Assembly (NCBI GenBank): GCA_030765605.1
Contig: JAVCCG010000125.1
Coordinates: 1 to 15,089, forward strand
Origin: Candidatus Alcyoniella australis
Lineage (GTDB): Bacteria > Lernaellota > Lernaellaia > JAVCCG01 > Alcyoniellaceae
DNA: 15,089 bases
Direction of reading: 5' to 3'
Both the position numbers and the translations under genes were made by a program. A model generated the notes under the pieces. The model was not told the DNA's origin and did not search any database. It was given only the letters and a program-made list of their open reading frames with translations. Every line of letters begins with the position of its first letter. The first letter of the stretch is position 1. This document shows, piece by piece, positions 1 to 6,618 of this stretch.

Positions 1-456
1 GATTGGAACACCGTGAAGCTCAGCGGCACGCCCTACATCACGGCCCAAGCCTACGGCCACGACGAGAGCCTGGCGATCGTGCTAATCAACAAGGACCCGC
101 TGAACAACACCGAGGCTGCGATATCGCTCTTAGGCGTCCCGGACGACGGCCAGACGCGGATGATCTACGCCGGCGAGATCACCGGCGACACCATCGACGC
201 GCACAACGAACGCTACCCCGAGCTGCCCAACGCCGACCCGGCCGTAATCTACGATGGCCTGCATTATATCGGCGACCTGGAGGGCTCGGACCTGACATAT
301 CTGCTCAAGCCGCGATCGATCACCGGACTGTTGGTGACAACCAGCGCGCTGCCCGATGATGACGACGACGACGATGATGACGACGACGATGACGACGATG
401 ATTTCGATCAAGACAGCGGCGACGGAGACGATGGCTGCTGCGCCTGTTCCCTCTAG
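1..456 (+). CDS. C-terminal part of a secreted protein with poly-Asp tail (5' truncated by window edge)
   Basis: The frame is open from the first base and ends at TAG 454-456, so about 151 residues of a longer protein are visible. The part before the tail (phrases such as YITAQAYGHDESLAIVLINK and SITGLLVTTSALP) reads like the C-terminal beta-sandwich that follows the catalytic barrel in many glycoside hydrolases, where a strand with 'L.I.LINK' is common; this is a resemblance by eye only. It is followed by 16 consecutive Asp codons (355-402), FDQDSGDGDDG and a short Cys-rich end, CCACSL. Acidic linkers of this kind mark exported proteins in the same genome (compare the lipoprotein at 6608-7795). 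No transmembrane helix follows the cysteines in any frame, so it is not a complete MYXO-CTERM-like sorting signal. Function of the missing part is unknown. Confidence 0.75.
   Translation, partial: DWNTVKLSGTPYITAQAYGHDESLAIVLINKDPLNNTEAAISLLGVPDDGQTRMIYAGEITGDTIDAHNERYPELPNADPAVIYDGLHYIGDLEGSDLTYLLKPRSITGLLVTTSALPDDDDDDDDDDDDDDDDFDQDSGDGDDGCCACSL
355..402 (+). repeat. GAY trinucleotide tract encoding 16 Asp
   Basis: Sixteen successive GAT/GAC codons. The two codons are mixed irregularly, so the tract is selected or maintained at protein level rather than being a pure microsatellite. Confidence 0.9.
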
Positions 457-546
457 CCTGGGCCATTACAGGCGAACTAGTTCGATGAACCAGAGTTGAG
501 TTGCTATCGGCGGCACATATAACAACGGGCCGCTGATTTTTTTATC

Positions 547-2709
547 GTGTTGACGATCTCCCTTGCCCTGTTCGCGGCCCTGGCCGCCGCGCTGTGGTTG
601 ATCGGCGCCGGAGCGGCGCGCCTGATTGACCGGAAGGCCGATCAACGTCTGGACCGCGTGGAGTTGCTGGTGCTGGCCGGGCCGCTGGGAGCCTACCTGG
701 CGGCCTGGTTGCTGTTCGTCGGCCTGGGACTCGGGTTGTTCGAATTCTCCGGCGGTCTGGCGCGCTTTACGATCTGCGCATCGGCCGTGCTGCTCGGCGG
801 CTGGTTCGTCGGCGGCCTGTCGCGCTCGCACCGATCTTGGGCCCTGGTCGCGGCCTGGCGCGGACTGCCGCGCTGGGGCCGGCTGATCGCACTGCTGCTC
901 GCGGCCTTTGTCTTTGGCCAGGTCGCGCGTACGCTATGCGAGCCGCTGGCCGGCTGGGATGCCCAAATGTACCGCCTGCCCTACAGCCATGTGGTGTTCG
1001 CCACAGGCCGGCTGCCGCAGTTCGCCAGCCCCAGCAGCAACGACTGCTTCGCCTATCCGCCGGCGCCGATGCTGCTCTACGCTTTGGGATGGGGGTGGGT
1101 CGGCAGGGTTGACCTGCTGCTGCCCAAGCTGTTCAACATCGCCTTTGGCCTGGGCGCGTTGGCCTGGGTCTACTTGCTGCTGCGGCGCACTTTCGAGCGC
1201 GGCCGTGGCCCGGCGCTGCTCGGCGCAATACTGTGCGCCGTGTTCCTGCCGATCCGTTGGCCCGCCGAGGGCTCGGACTGGATGCTCGCCTACTGGTCGC
1301 TGGCCGCGCTGTACTTCGTCCTGCGCCAAAGCGGTCCCAGCGTACTCTGGGCCGGAATCTGCTCGGGCCTGGCGATCATGACCAAGCATCACGGGCTGAT
1401 CTCCCTGGCCTGCCTCGCGCCGCTGTTGCTGCTGCTCCCCGGCCCGTACTTGCGCCGTCTGGGCCGTGCGGCCGCGCTGGCCGCAATCGCCCTGGCCGTG
1501 GCCGTGCCGTGGATGCTACGCAACTGGCTACTTTGGCAAAATCCGCTCTACCCCGCAGCCCTGCCGCTGCTCGGCGGCGCGTTTGACAATCATTGGGTGC
1601 AACAAAACGTCTGGAGCGTCTGGCAGCAGCCGCACCTGGGTTATCGTGCGGGATACGCCGCGTTCTGCTTTATCCGTCGCGGCATGCTCTTGCCGCTGGT
1701 CGGCGCGCCGTTTGTGATCGCCGCATTGCCGCGTCTGCGAGTGCGCGTCGTTGCGCTGTGGGTCTACCTGCTGATCGGCCTGGGACTGCTGCTGACCCTG
1801 GGCATCACACCCGCCGGAGGCGGACTGCGACTGTTCGGCGCGGCCTGGGCCGCGGCAATAGTGTTGCTGGTGCTGGTGGTCGAGCTGCTCGATCGCCAGG
1901 GCAGAGGCCGGATGCTCAAGCTGGCAATGGGCGGCGCGTTGCTGATTACACTGTTCGCCCTGGGCCGCGACGTGCTGCTGACGATCCTCGATTCGAGCGA
2001 GGCCCACCGGCTGTGGGACCGTACGGACAGCCACGTTCCCAGTCTGCCCGAGATCGTCACTCACTATTTCTGGCCGCTGGCCGTGCTGCTGCTGTGGATC
2101 GGACGCCGTCGAATTGCCCGACTGCCGCAACCCGGCGCGATCTTGGTCGCGACGCTGCTGGTGGCCGGCTGGCCGCAGCTGGCAGCCTGGCCCGCGGTGA
2201 GCGCTTACCAACTGCTGCGCGGCCAAGCCGCACAGATCGACTGGCAGCACACCCGGCCCTGGGAACCGTACGGCCGCTGGGTACAGGAGAACCTGCCGCA
2301 TGACGCGGTGCTGCTGACCTTCAACACCCAACGCTGGGTCGTGCCGCGTACGATCCTCAGCGCGGACAGTCCGCTGCTGCGCCACGCCTACGACCCGGGG
2401 ACATCGGAAAAAGAGCTGCTCGATCTGCTGGCGCAACTGGGCGTGACCCACGTGGTGCAAAACGACCACAATCAGGCAGGCCATCCCCTGGACCACAGCC
2501 CCGCACTGTGGCCGATGGTTGAAGCGCAACAGATCTTCAAGCCGGTCTACAGCGTGAATGGCGTGACGATCCTCGAGGTGCGCTACAATCCGCAACAGCG
2601 CATTGTGCTCGAATCGGACATCGAACGACCCTGGCTCTGGGACCACGCGACCTTCGGCCCGCTGGCGCCCCGCGACGGTTCGCCCGGTGCTGACAACGCA
2701 ACCTATTGA
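547..2709 (+). CDS. Multi-pass GT-C fold membrane glycosyltransferase (ArnT/PMT-like)
   Basis: A 720-residue integral membrane protein. A hydrophobic N-terminus is followed by a loop with GWDAQMYRLPYSHVV (Asp138), the position where GT-C enzymes of the dolichyl-phosphate-mannose/ArnT type carry their catalytic acidic residue after the first membrane helix pair; the YPPAPMLLYALGW segment just after is also typical. About ten further hydrophobic segments follow to about residue 560, then a soluble, presumably periplasmic, C-terminal domain of about 155 residues (YGRWVQENLPHDAVLL ... LLAQLGVTHVVQND), a pattern seen in many bacterial family-39/83-like proteins. Expected role: transfer of a sugar from a polyprenyl-phosphate donor to a lipid or protein on the outer face of the inner membrane; donor and acceptor cannot be read from sequence. 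Start: GTG at 547 (TTG at 550 is adjacent); no clear Shine-Dalgarno precedes either, only a T-run, so the start is uncertain. It stands 90 nt after the preceding gene and more than 1 kb from the next. Confidence 0.8.
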   Translation: MLTISLALFAALAAALWLIGAGAARLIDRKADQRLDRVELLVLAGPLGAYLAAWLLFVGLGLGLFEFSGGLARFTICASAVLLGGWFVGGLSRSHRSWALVAAWRGLPRWGRLIALLLAAFVFGQVARTLCEPLAGWDAQMYRLPYSHVVFATGRLPQFASPSSNDCFAYPPAPMLLYALGWGWVGRVDLLLPKLFNIAFGLGALAWVYLLLRRTFERGRGPALLGAILCAVFLPIRWPAEGSDWMLAYWSLAALYFVLRQSGPSVLWAGICSGLAIMTKHHGLISLACLAPLLLLLPGPYLRRLGRAAALAAIALAVAVPWMLRNWLLWQNPLYPAALPLLGGAFDNHWVQQNVWSVWQQPHLGYRAGYAAFCFIRRGMLLPLVGAPFVIAALPRLRVRVVALWVYLLIGLGLLLTLGITPAGGGLRLFGAAWAAAIVLLVLVVELLDRQGRGRMLKLAMGGALLITLFALGRDVLLTILDSSEAHRLWDRTDSHVPSLPEIVTHYFWPLAVLLLWIGRRRIARLPQPGAILVATLLVAGWPQLAAWPAVSAYQLLRGQAAQIDWQHTRPWEPYGRWVQENLPHDAVLLTFNTQRWVVPRTILSADSPLLRHAYDPGTSEKELLDLLAQLGVTHVVQNDHNQAGHPLDHSPALWPMVEAQQIFKPVYSVNGVTILEVRYNPQQRIVLESDIERPWLWDHATFGPLAPRDGSPGADNATY

Positions 2710-2717
2710 ATAATTTT

Positions 2718-2819
2718 AAATTTTTTGTCTACCTGGCTGACCCGTGGTGACCAGCGGAACTGTCACATATCCCTGACAATCGCCTCATTGTTGCAGTAAA
2801 TAGGTTCAAATTTTTTGTC
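2718..2819 (+). repeat. Direct repeat AAATTTTTTGTC, two copies
   Basis: The 12-mer AAATTTTTTGTC occurs at 2718-2729 and again at 2808-2819, 90 bp start to start, both just downstream of the glycosyltransferase gene. Possible binding sites or remnants of a duplication; AT-rich 12-mers can also recur by chance. Confidence 0.55.
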
Positions 2820-2849
2820 GTTTTCTAGCTAACGTCTTGATATATTAGC

Positions 2850-2862
2850 CAAATTAAATTTG
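2850..2862. repeat. Perfect AT-rich palindrome CAAATT-A-AATTTG
   Basis: A 6-bp dyad around a single central A. The form is that of an operator for a dimeric regulator, but there is no gene start near it, so a regulatory role is only a guess. Confidence 0.4.
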
Positions 2863-2909
2863 AGCCGCCTTTGTCTCTCAGGCCGACACTTTTGACGTTC
2901 AGTGCTGTG

Positions 2910-2935
2910 CAAGGCAATATTATTGGGCTGCCTTG
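2910..2935. repeat. Hairpin CAAGGCA / TGCCTTG
   Basis: Perfect 7-bp inverted repeat with a 12-nt loop. It is followed by a G-rich stretch rather than T's, so it is not an intrinsic terminator in the rightward direction. A second small hairpin, GCTGC-AAAA-GCAGC, lies at 2968-2981. Confidence 0.4.
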
Positions 2936-3069
2936 GGGGATGATTTGGGGAAAGCCAGCCAAACAAAGCTGCAAAAGCAGCCGTTGATAAACGTGGTCAA
3001 CCCCGGTGGCCCTGATGTGACCGCCAGAAGGTTGTGTGAGCTATATGCTATGATAACAGGAGTTTAAAG

Positions 3070-3168
3070 ATGTTGGCGCAAGCAATCATGTCGGGCCGTC
3101 GTACTGGTTTTGGCCAAAAAAAATGGGCCGCGTTTTTCACGGCCCACAAGAGGGAGACTTTCTATTAA
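3070..3168 (+). CDS. Possible small protein of 32 residues
   Basis: ATG at 3070 is preceded by AGGAG (3058-3062) with a 7-nt spacer, the best ribosome site in the whole intergenic region. The frame runs 32 codons to TAA at 3166. The product is basic (RR, KK, KR) with a short aromatic stretch (KKWAAFFTAHKRETFY) and no signal peptide. An internal hairpin with an A-tract (3116-3146) overlaps the middle of the frame, so the same DNA may instead serve as the terminator of a leftward RNA. It resembles nothing I recognise; it could be a real small protein, a leader peptide, or chance. Confidence 0.35.
   Translation: MLAQAIMSGRRTGFGQKKWAAFFTAHKRETFY
3116..3146 (-). terminator. Leftward intrinsic terminator candidate
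   Basis: Read on the minus strand, the stem TGGGCCG / CGGCCCA (3124-3130 with 3140-3146, one further G-C pair after a mismatch) is followed directly by eight T's (A8 at 3116-3123 on the plus strand). Stem plus U-tract is the classic rho-independent signal. No protein gene reads leftward into it, which suggests a leftward untranslated transcript starting somewhere between 3150 and 3850. Confidence 0.5.
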
Positions 3169-3212
3169 ACAGGTCAAAGAGCCGGTTTAAGGGCTCTGGT
3201 GTTTATGGGGTT

Positions 3213-3331
3213 ACCGGACGGACCACTCGACCAGTCCTCATCTTGTAACAAGGTGGTGACCGATCTTACCACTATGGAGACACCCGCCTTCCACTCAGCT
3301 TATTTTTTTTCCTAGCTGCGGACCGTCCGGT
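3213..3331. repeat. Long-range inverted repeat ACCGGACGG ... CCGTCCGGT
   Basis: ACCGGACGGACC at 3213-3224 and GGACCGTCCGGT at 3320-3331 are inverted copies matching at 11 of 12 positions, enclosing about 95 nt that contain a smaller stem (GTGGT/ACCAC near 3254-3273) and a T8 tract (3303-3310). The outline fits the closing stem of a structured RNA or the ends of a very small element. Confidence 0.45.
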
Positions 3332-3435
3332 TGAACTCATGTTTTCAAAAGAGCTTCGGGCCCTTGCCTTCAAGGCCCCCCATGCGGCTGGCTTTATTTG
3401 CCTAACTACACGGTTTCTTTAGATTGTATCCTGTA

Positions 3436-3483
3436 CCGGCCGCTGCTGCCGAATCCTTAATCTGCCGAATCCTACGCGGCCGG
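3436..3483. repeat. Tandem CTGCCGAATCCT repeats inside an 8-bp inverted repeat
   Basis: CCGGCCGC (3436-3443) and GCGGCCGG (3476-3483) are perfect inverted copies. Between them the 12-mer CTGCCGAATCCT occurs twice (3446-3457 and 3462-3473) with a 16-bp period. Confidence 0.55.
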
Positions 3484-3515
3484 CCAGGTTGATCTCTCTT
3501 GTTTTCAATTATCAT

Positions 3516-3537
3516 GACAACATTTACTATTGTTGTC
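3516..3537. repeat. Hairpin GACAACA / TGTTGTC
   Basis: Perfect 7-bp inverted repeat with an 8-nt AT-rich loop. No T-tract follows in either direction; it may be an operator-like dyad. Confidence 0.4.
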
Positions 3538-3722
3538 TTCGATCACTGCTATAGATTATAGCAAAGTACGTGCCGTTCACTGAACGACGTTCATTGAAGA
3601 AAAGAGCAGGCCCTGCCAAGCCTGCCCCAGGCCGATGCGCGAAATAAAATCCGCGGGTTGATAACAAGTGTTGACCCATTGGACGACGCCAAGCCCGCCT
3701 TTCAAGGCGTGGTGAAAAGCGC

Positions 3723-3743
3723 TGCTCAGGGTCGACCTGAGCA
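3723..3743. repeat. Hairpin TGCTCAGG / CCTGAGCA
   Basis: Perfect 8-bp inverted repeat with a 5-nt loop (GTCGA), 30 nt before the candidate -35 box of the aminotransferase promoter. Its place suggests an operator, or the end of an upstream small RNA; neither is proven. Confidence 0.45.
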
Positions 3744-3772
3744 ATCCCGGCCTTGAGGCTGGAAGTTGAAGG

Positions 3773-3800
3773 TTGACAAAAAAGCCTATTGGGATATTTT
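3773..3800 (+). promoter_or_regulatory. Sigma70-type promoter for the aminotransferase unit
   Basis: TTGACA (perfect -35, 3773-3778), a 16-nt spacer and TATTTT (3795-3800, 4 of 6 to TATAAT). It would give a leader of about 60 nt before the ATG at 3867. Confidence 0.5.
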
Positions 3801-3866
3801 TCATTTGGATCCACCCGTACGGAACTTACCATCAGCCTTCACTTCCATTCTTGATCGGGGTAAGCG

Positions 3867-5147
3867 ATGAGTGACCTGCTCGAGCGTGCGGCAAAGGTAA
3901 TTGCTCCGACCCTGGGCATGGATACCGACTTGGTTGCGCTGTCCAGCGACGGGGTCGAGGTTCGTTGTGACAACGGCAAGACCTACTATGATTTCGCCAG
4001 TGGCACGGCGGTGCTCAACATCGGCCACGGCCCGGCCAAGGTCAAGCAGGCGGCCAAGCGTCAGATCGACCAGTTCATCCATTCGGGCTGCGTGTTCCAC
4101 TACGAGTCGCTGGTGCGGCTGGCAGAGCTGCTGGCCGAGGTCACGCCGCAGGGCATCGGCAAGTTCTTCTTCTCCAACTCCGGCGCGGAGGCGGTAGAGG
4201 GCTGCCTGAAGCTGGCGCGCTACGTCACCGGGCGACCGGGGATCGTCAGCTTCACCGGCGCGTTTCACGGCCGAACCCTGGGCGCGGCCAGCGTGACAAC
4301 CTCGTCGGTCAAGTACCGCACGCGCTACGGTCCGCTGCTGCCCGAGGTCTACCAGGTGCCGTTCCCCTACTGCTATCGCTGCCCCTACGGATTGCAGCGC
4401 GAAAGCTGCGGACTGCAGTGCTTCGAGGCGCTGCTGCAATTCCAAAAGCACGTGCTCGCGCCCTCCGAGACCGCGGCGTTCTTAATCGAGCCGCAGCAGG
4501 GGGAGGGCGGCTACGTGCCGTGCGACCCGGAGTTTATGACCCGACTGCGCGAACTGTGCGACGAGCAGCAGGTGCTGCTGATCTTCGACGAGGTGCAAAC
4601 CGGGTTCGGCCGCACCTGTAAATGGTTCTGCGCCGAGCACTACGGCGTGACCCCGGACGCGATGGCGATCGCCAAGGGCATCGCCGGCGGGTTCCCGCTC
4701 TCGGCCGTGGCCGCGCGGCCCGAGCTGATGGACCGCTGGTCGCGCGGTGCCCACGGCACAACCTTCGGCGGCAGCCCCGTGAGCTGCGCCGCGGGCGTGG
4801 CCTTGATCGAGACGATCCGCGAGCAGAATCTGCTGGAGCAGGGGATGAAAAAGGCCGAGCACGTGCGCCAACGCCTGGCGCAGATGCAGGCCGAGCTGCC
4901 GCTGATCGGCGATGTGCGCGGCTGGGGAATGATGATCGGCATCGAGCTGGTGCAGCCCGGCGGCAAGCAGCCCAACCCCGAGGCGCTGAACAAGGTGCTG
5001 GCCGACGCGCTGGAGCAAAACTTCGTGATGATCAGCTGCGGCCCGTCGGGCAACGTGATCCGCTACATCCCGCCGCTGGTGGCTCCACTGGAACTGATCG
5101 ATCGTTCACTGGACATCATCGAGCACAGCCTAAGGAAGCAAAGCTGA
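3867..5147 (+). CDS. Class-III PLP-dependent aminotransferase (4-aminobutyrate/acetylornithine type)
   Basis: A 426-residue cytosolic fold-type I enzyme, full length for the family. Visible motifs: SGAEA (about 105-109) and GAFHGRT (131-137) for the cofactor phosphate and ring, EPQQGEGGY (208-216), the pyridine-nitrogen aspartate in LLIFDEVQTGFGRT (Asp241), the Schiff-base lysine in MAIAKGIAGG (Lys270) and GTTFGG (297-302). These support transfer of an amino group from an omega-amino acid such as GABA, ornithine or a related diamine product to a 2-oxo acid; the substrate is not decided. An insert at 169-185 has four cysteines spaced C-x2-C-x8-C-x3-C, which looks like a small metal or disulfide knuckle and occurs in a subset of GabT-like enzymes. 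Start ATG follows GGGG with 6-7 nt spacing. The next gene begins 2 nt after the stop, so the two are surely cotranscribed. Confidence 0.92.
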   Translation: MSDLLERAAKVIAPTLGMDTDLVALSSDGVEVRCDNGKTYYDFASGTAVLNIGHGPAKVKQAAKRQIDQFIHSGCVFHYESLVRLAELLAEVTPQGIGKFFFSNSGAEAVEGCLKLARYVTGRPGIVSFTGAFHGRTLGAASVTTSSVKYRTRYGPLLPEVYQVPFPYCYRCPYGLQRESCGLQCFEALLQFQKHVLAPSETAAFLIEPQQGEGGYVPCDPEFMTRLRELCDEQQVLLIFDEVQTGFGRTCKWFCAEHYGVTPDAMAIAKGIAGGFPLSAVAARPELMDRWSRGAHGTTFGGSPVSCAAGVALIETIREQNLLEQGMKKAEHVRQRLAQMQAELPLIGDVRGWGMMIGIELVQPGGKQPNPEALNKVLADALEQNFVMISCGPSGNVIRYIPPLVAPLELIDRSLDIIEHSLRKQS

Positions 5148-5149
5148 GT

Positions 5150-6490
5150 ATGGAACGCATCCGCATTTTGATCGCTGGAGCCGGTGGCCGCGACTTTCAC
5201 AACTTCAACACGGTTTTTCGCGACAACGAGATATACGAGGTCGTGGCCTTTACCGCCACGCAGATCCCGGACATCCAGGACCGCACCTATCCGCCGCAGC
5301 TCGCGGGTCGGCTATACCCCGAGGGGATCGCGATTCACGACGAGTCGCAGCTCGAGCGGCTGATCGCCGAGCTGCACGTGGACCAGGTGATCTTCTCCTA
5401 CTCCGATGTGAGCCACGACTACGTGATGTCGTTGGGCAATCGCGTTATCGCGGCCGGCGCCGACTTCCGCGTGCTCAGCGCGCGCGCGACCATGCTGCGC
5501 TCGCAAAAGCCGATGATCACGGTCTGCGCCGTGCGCACCGGCTGCGGTAAAAGCCAGACCACGCGGCGGATCATCGAGCTGCTGCTCGAGGCGGGCAAGC
5601 GCGTGGTGGCAATCCGCCACCCGATGCCCTACGGCGATTTGGCGCGTCAACGGGTCCAGCGCTTCGCTAAAATGGCCGACTTCGACGAGCACCAGTGCAC
5701 GATCGAGGAGCGCGAGGAGTACGAGCCGCACATCCAACGCGGCAACGTGGTCTACGCCGGAGTGGACTACGGCGCGATCCTGGCCCAGGCCGAGGCCGAG
5801 GCCGACGTGATCGTCTGGGACGGCGGCAACAACGACCTGCCGTTCTACGTGCCCGACCTCGAGATCGTGGTCGCAGACCCACACCGCGTGGGGCACGAAC
5901 TGCACTACACGCCGGGCACGGCCAACCTGATCCGCGCCGACGTGGTGATCATCAACAAGGTCGATACCGCTAACCGCGCCGACGTCGAGCAGCTGCGCAA
6001 GAACATCGCCGCGGTCAATCCCACAGCCAAGGTGATCGAGGCGGCCAGCCCGCTGAGCGTGGTCTCCCAAGGCGGCGAGCAGCGCGCCGTCGAGCTGATC
6101 CAGGGCAAGCGCGTGCTGGTGGTCGAGGACGGCCCGACCCTGACCCACGGCGAGATGGGTTTCGGCGTGGGCGTTGTCGCCGCGCGCAAGTTCGGCGCGG
6201 CGCAGCTGGTCGATCCTCGGCCCTATGCCGTGGGGCGCGTCGCCGAGACCTTCGAGAAGTACACGCGCATCAAGGATCTGCTGCCCGCCGTGGGCTACGG
6301 CGACGAGCAGGTCGCGGACCTGCAGCGCACGATCAATGAAACGCCGTGCGATGTGGTGTTAATCGGCACGCCGATCGACCTGCGACGACTGGTCAGAATC
6401 GACAAGCCCACGGTGCGCGTGACCTACGAGCTACAGGTCCAGGGCAAGCCGGACCTCGGCGATCTGCTGCGCGAATACAAGCTGATCTAG
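5150..6490 (+). CDS. Cyclic 2,3-diphosphoglycerate synthetase-like P-loop protein
   Basis: A 446-residue protein. The N-terminal part (MERIRILIAGAGGRDFHNFN ... AFTATQIPDIQDRTYPP) is a Rossmann-like module; the second half is a P-loop NTPase with RTGCGKSQTTRRI (GKS at 133-135), WDGGNNDLPFYVPDLEI (from 223) and a guanine/adenine-type NKVD (269-272). This whole arrangement is that of the family named after the archaeal enzyme that makes cyclic 2,3-diphosphoglycerate from 2,3-diphosphoglycerate and ATP. Bacterial members are widespread but their reaction has not been settled to my knowledge, so the enzyme name should be read as a family label. The start at ATG 5150 is 2 nt after the aminotransferase stop; AAGGA lies 13 nt upstream, a long spacing that suggests translational coupling. 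Coupling to an aminotransferase hints at amino-acid metabolism rather than thermoprotection. Confidence 0.88.
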   Translation: MERIRILIAGAGGRDFHNFNTVFRDNEIYEVVAFTATQIPDIQDRTYPPQLAGRLYPEGIAIHDESQLERLIAELHVDQVIFSYSDVSHDYVMSLGNRVIAAGADFRVLSARATMLRSQKPMITVCAVRTGCGKSQTTRRIIELLLEAGKRVVAIRHPMPYGDLARQRVQRFAKMADFDEHQCTIEEREEYEPHIQRGNVVYAGVDYGAILAQAEAEADVIVWDGGNNDLPFYVPDLEIVVADPHRVGHELHYTPGTANLIRADVVIINKVDTANRADVEQLRKNIAAVNPTAKVIEAASPLSVVSQGGEQRAVELIQGKRVLVVEDGPTLTHGEMGFGVGVVAARKFGAAQLVDPRPYAVGRVAETFEKYTRIKDLLPAVGYGDEQVADLQRTINETPCDVVLIGTPIDLRRLVRIDKPTVRVTYELQVQGKPDLGDLLREYKLI

Positions 6491-6618
6491 GCACCTTTGA
6501 GGTGCCCGCAATGTTCGCGTAGTACGCCGGTCGTAATGCTATGACCCATGTCGCGGAGATCATCGTAGAGCAACGTGCCTGGTCCGCTCGCGTGCCATGC
6601 GGGCACCTCAAAGGTGCT
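6490..6618. repeat. Pair of inverted palindromic units between convergent genes (REPIN/BIME-like)
   Basis: GCACCTTTGAGGTGCCCGCA (6491-6510) and its exact reverse complement TGCGGGCACCTCAAAGGTGC (6598-6617) face each other across 87 nt. Each arm is itself a palindrome (GGCACCT-TTG-AGGTGCC in the left arm), so two hairpins or one long stem-loop can form. The left arm begins at the stop of the rightward gene and the right arm contains the TGA of the leftward lipoprotein gene (6608-6610). There is no T-tract, so simple rho-independent termination is not indicated, although blocking of convergent transcripts is plausible. The architecture equals a REP doublet or a tiny MITE. Confidence 0.7.

Larger units (their letters stand above)
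2710..3866. other. 1.16-kb gene-poor, repeat-rich intergenic region
   Basis: No ORF here looks like a normal gene of this genome: the leftward frames between 3527 and 3832 have no convincing start signal and no family character. The stretch is visibly AT-richer than its flanks, with several A/T tracts, and contains direct repeats, at least six hairpin-forming inverted repeats, one 32-codon ORF with a good ribosome site and a promoter for the downstream aminotransferase; these are listed separately. It could hold one or more small RNAs, a decayed mobile element, or both. I did not recognise a known RNA family. Confidence 0.6.

Noticed and set aside
1528-2646. Leftward open frame of 372 codons
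   Set aside because: Antisense shadow of the membrane glycosyltransferase; Gln/His/Arg-rich composition typical of GC-rich reverse frames.
3171-3224. Similarity to a cyclic-di-GMP-I (GEMM) riboswitch
   Set aside because: GGGGTTACCGG and a CAAAG near a stem recall the 3' half of that motif, but the conserved 5' half (CACGCACAGGGCAAACC-like) is missing.
3301-3312. T8 tract as a rightward terminator
   Set aside because: No stable stem ends directly before it on the plus strand.
3527-3832. Leftward ORFs of 75 and 101 codons in the intergenic region
   Set aside because: No good ribosome site, no domain, and they cross several inverted repeats and the rightward promoter.
4622-5149. N-terminal extension of the cDPG synthetase-like gene
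   Set aside because: This part overlaps the end of the aminotransferase in another frame and is Arg/Ala-rich shadow sequence; the family N-terminus begins at MERIRILIAG (5150).
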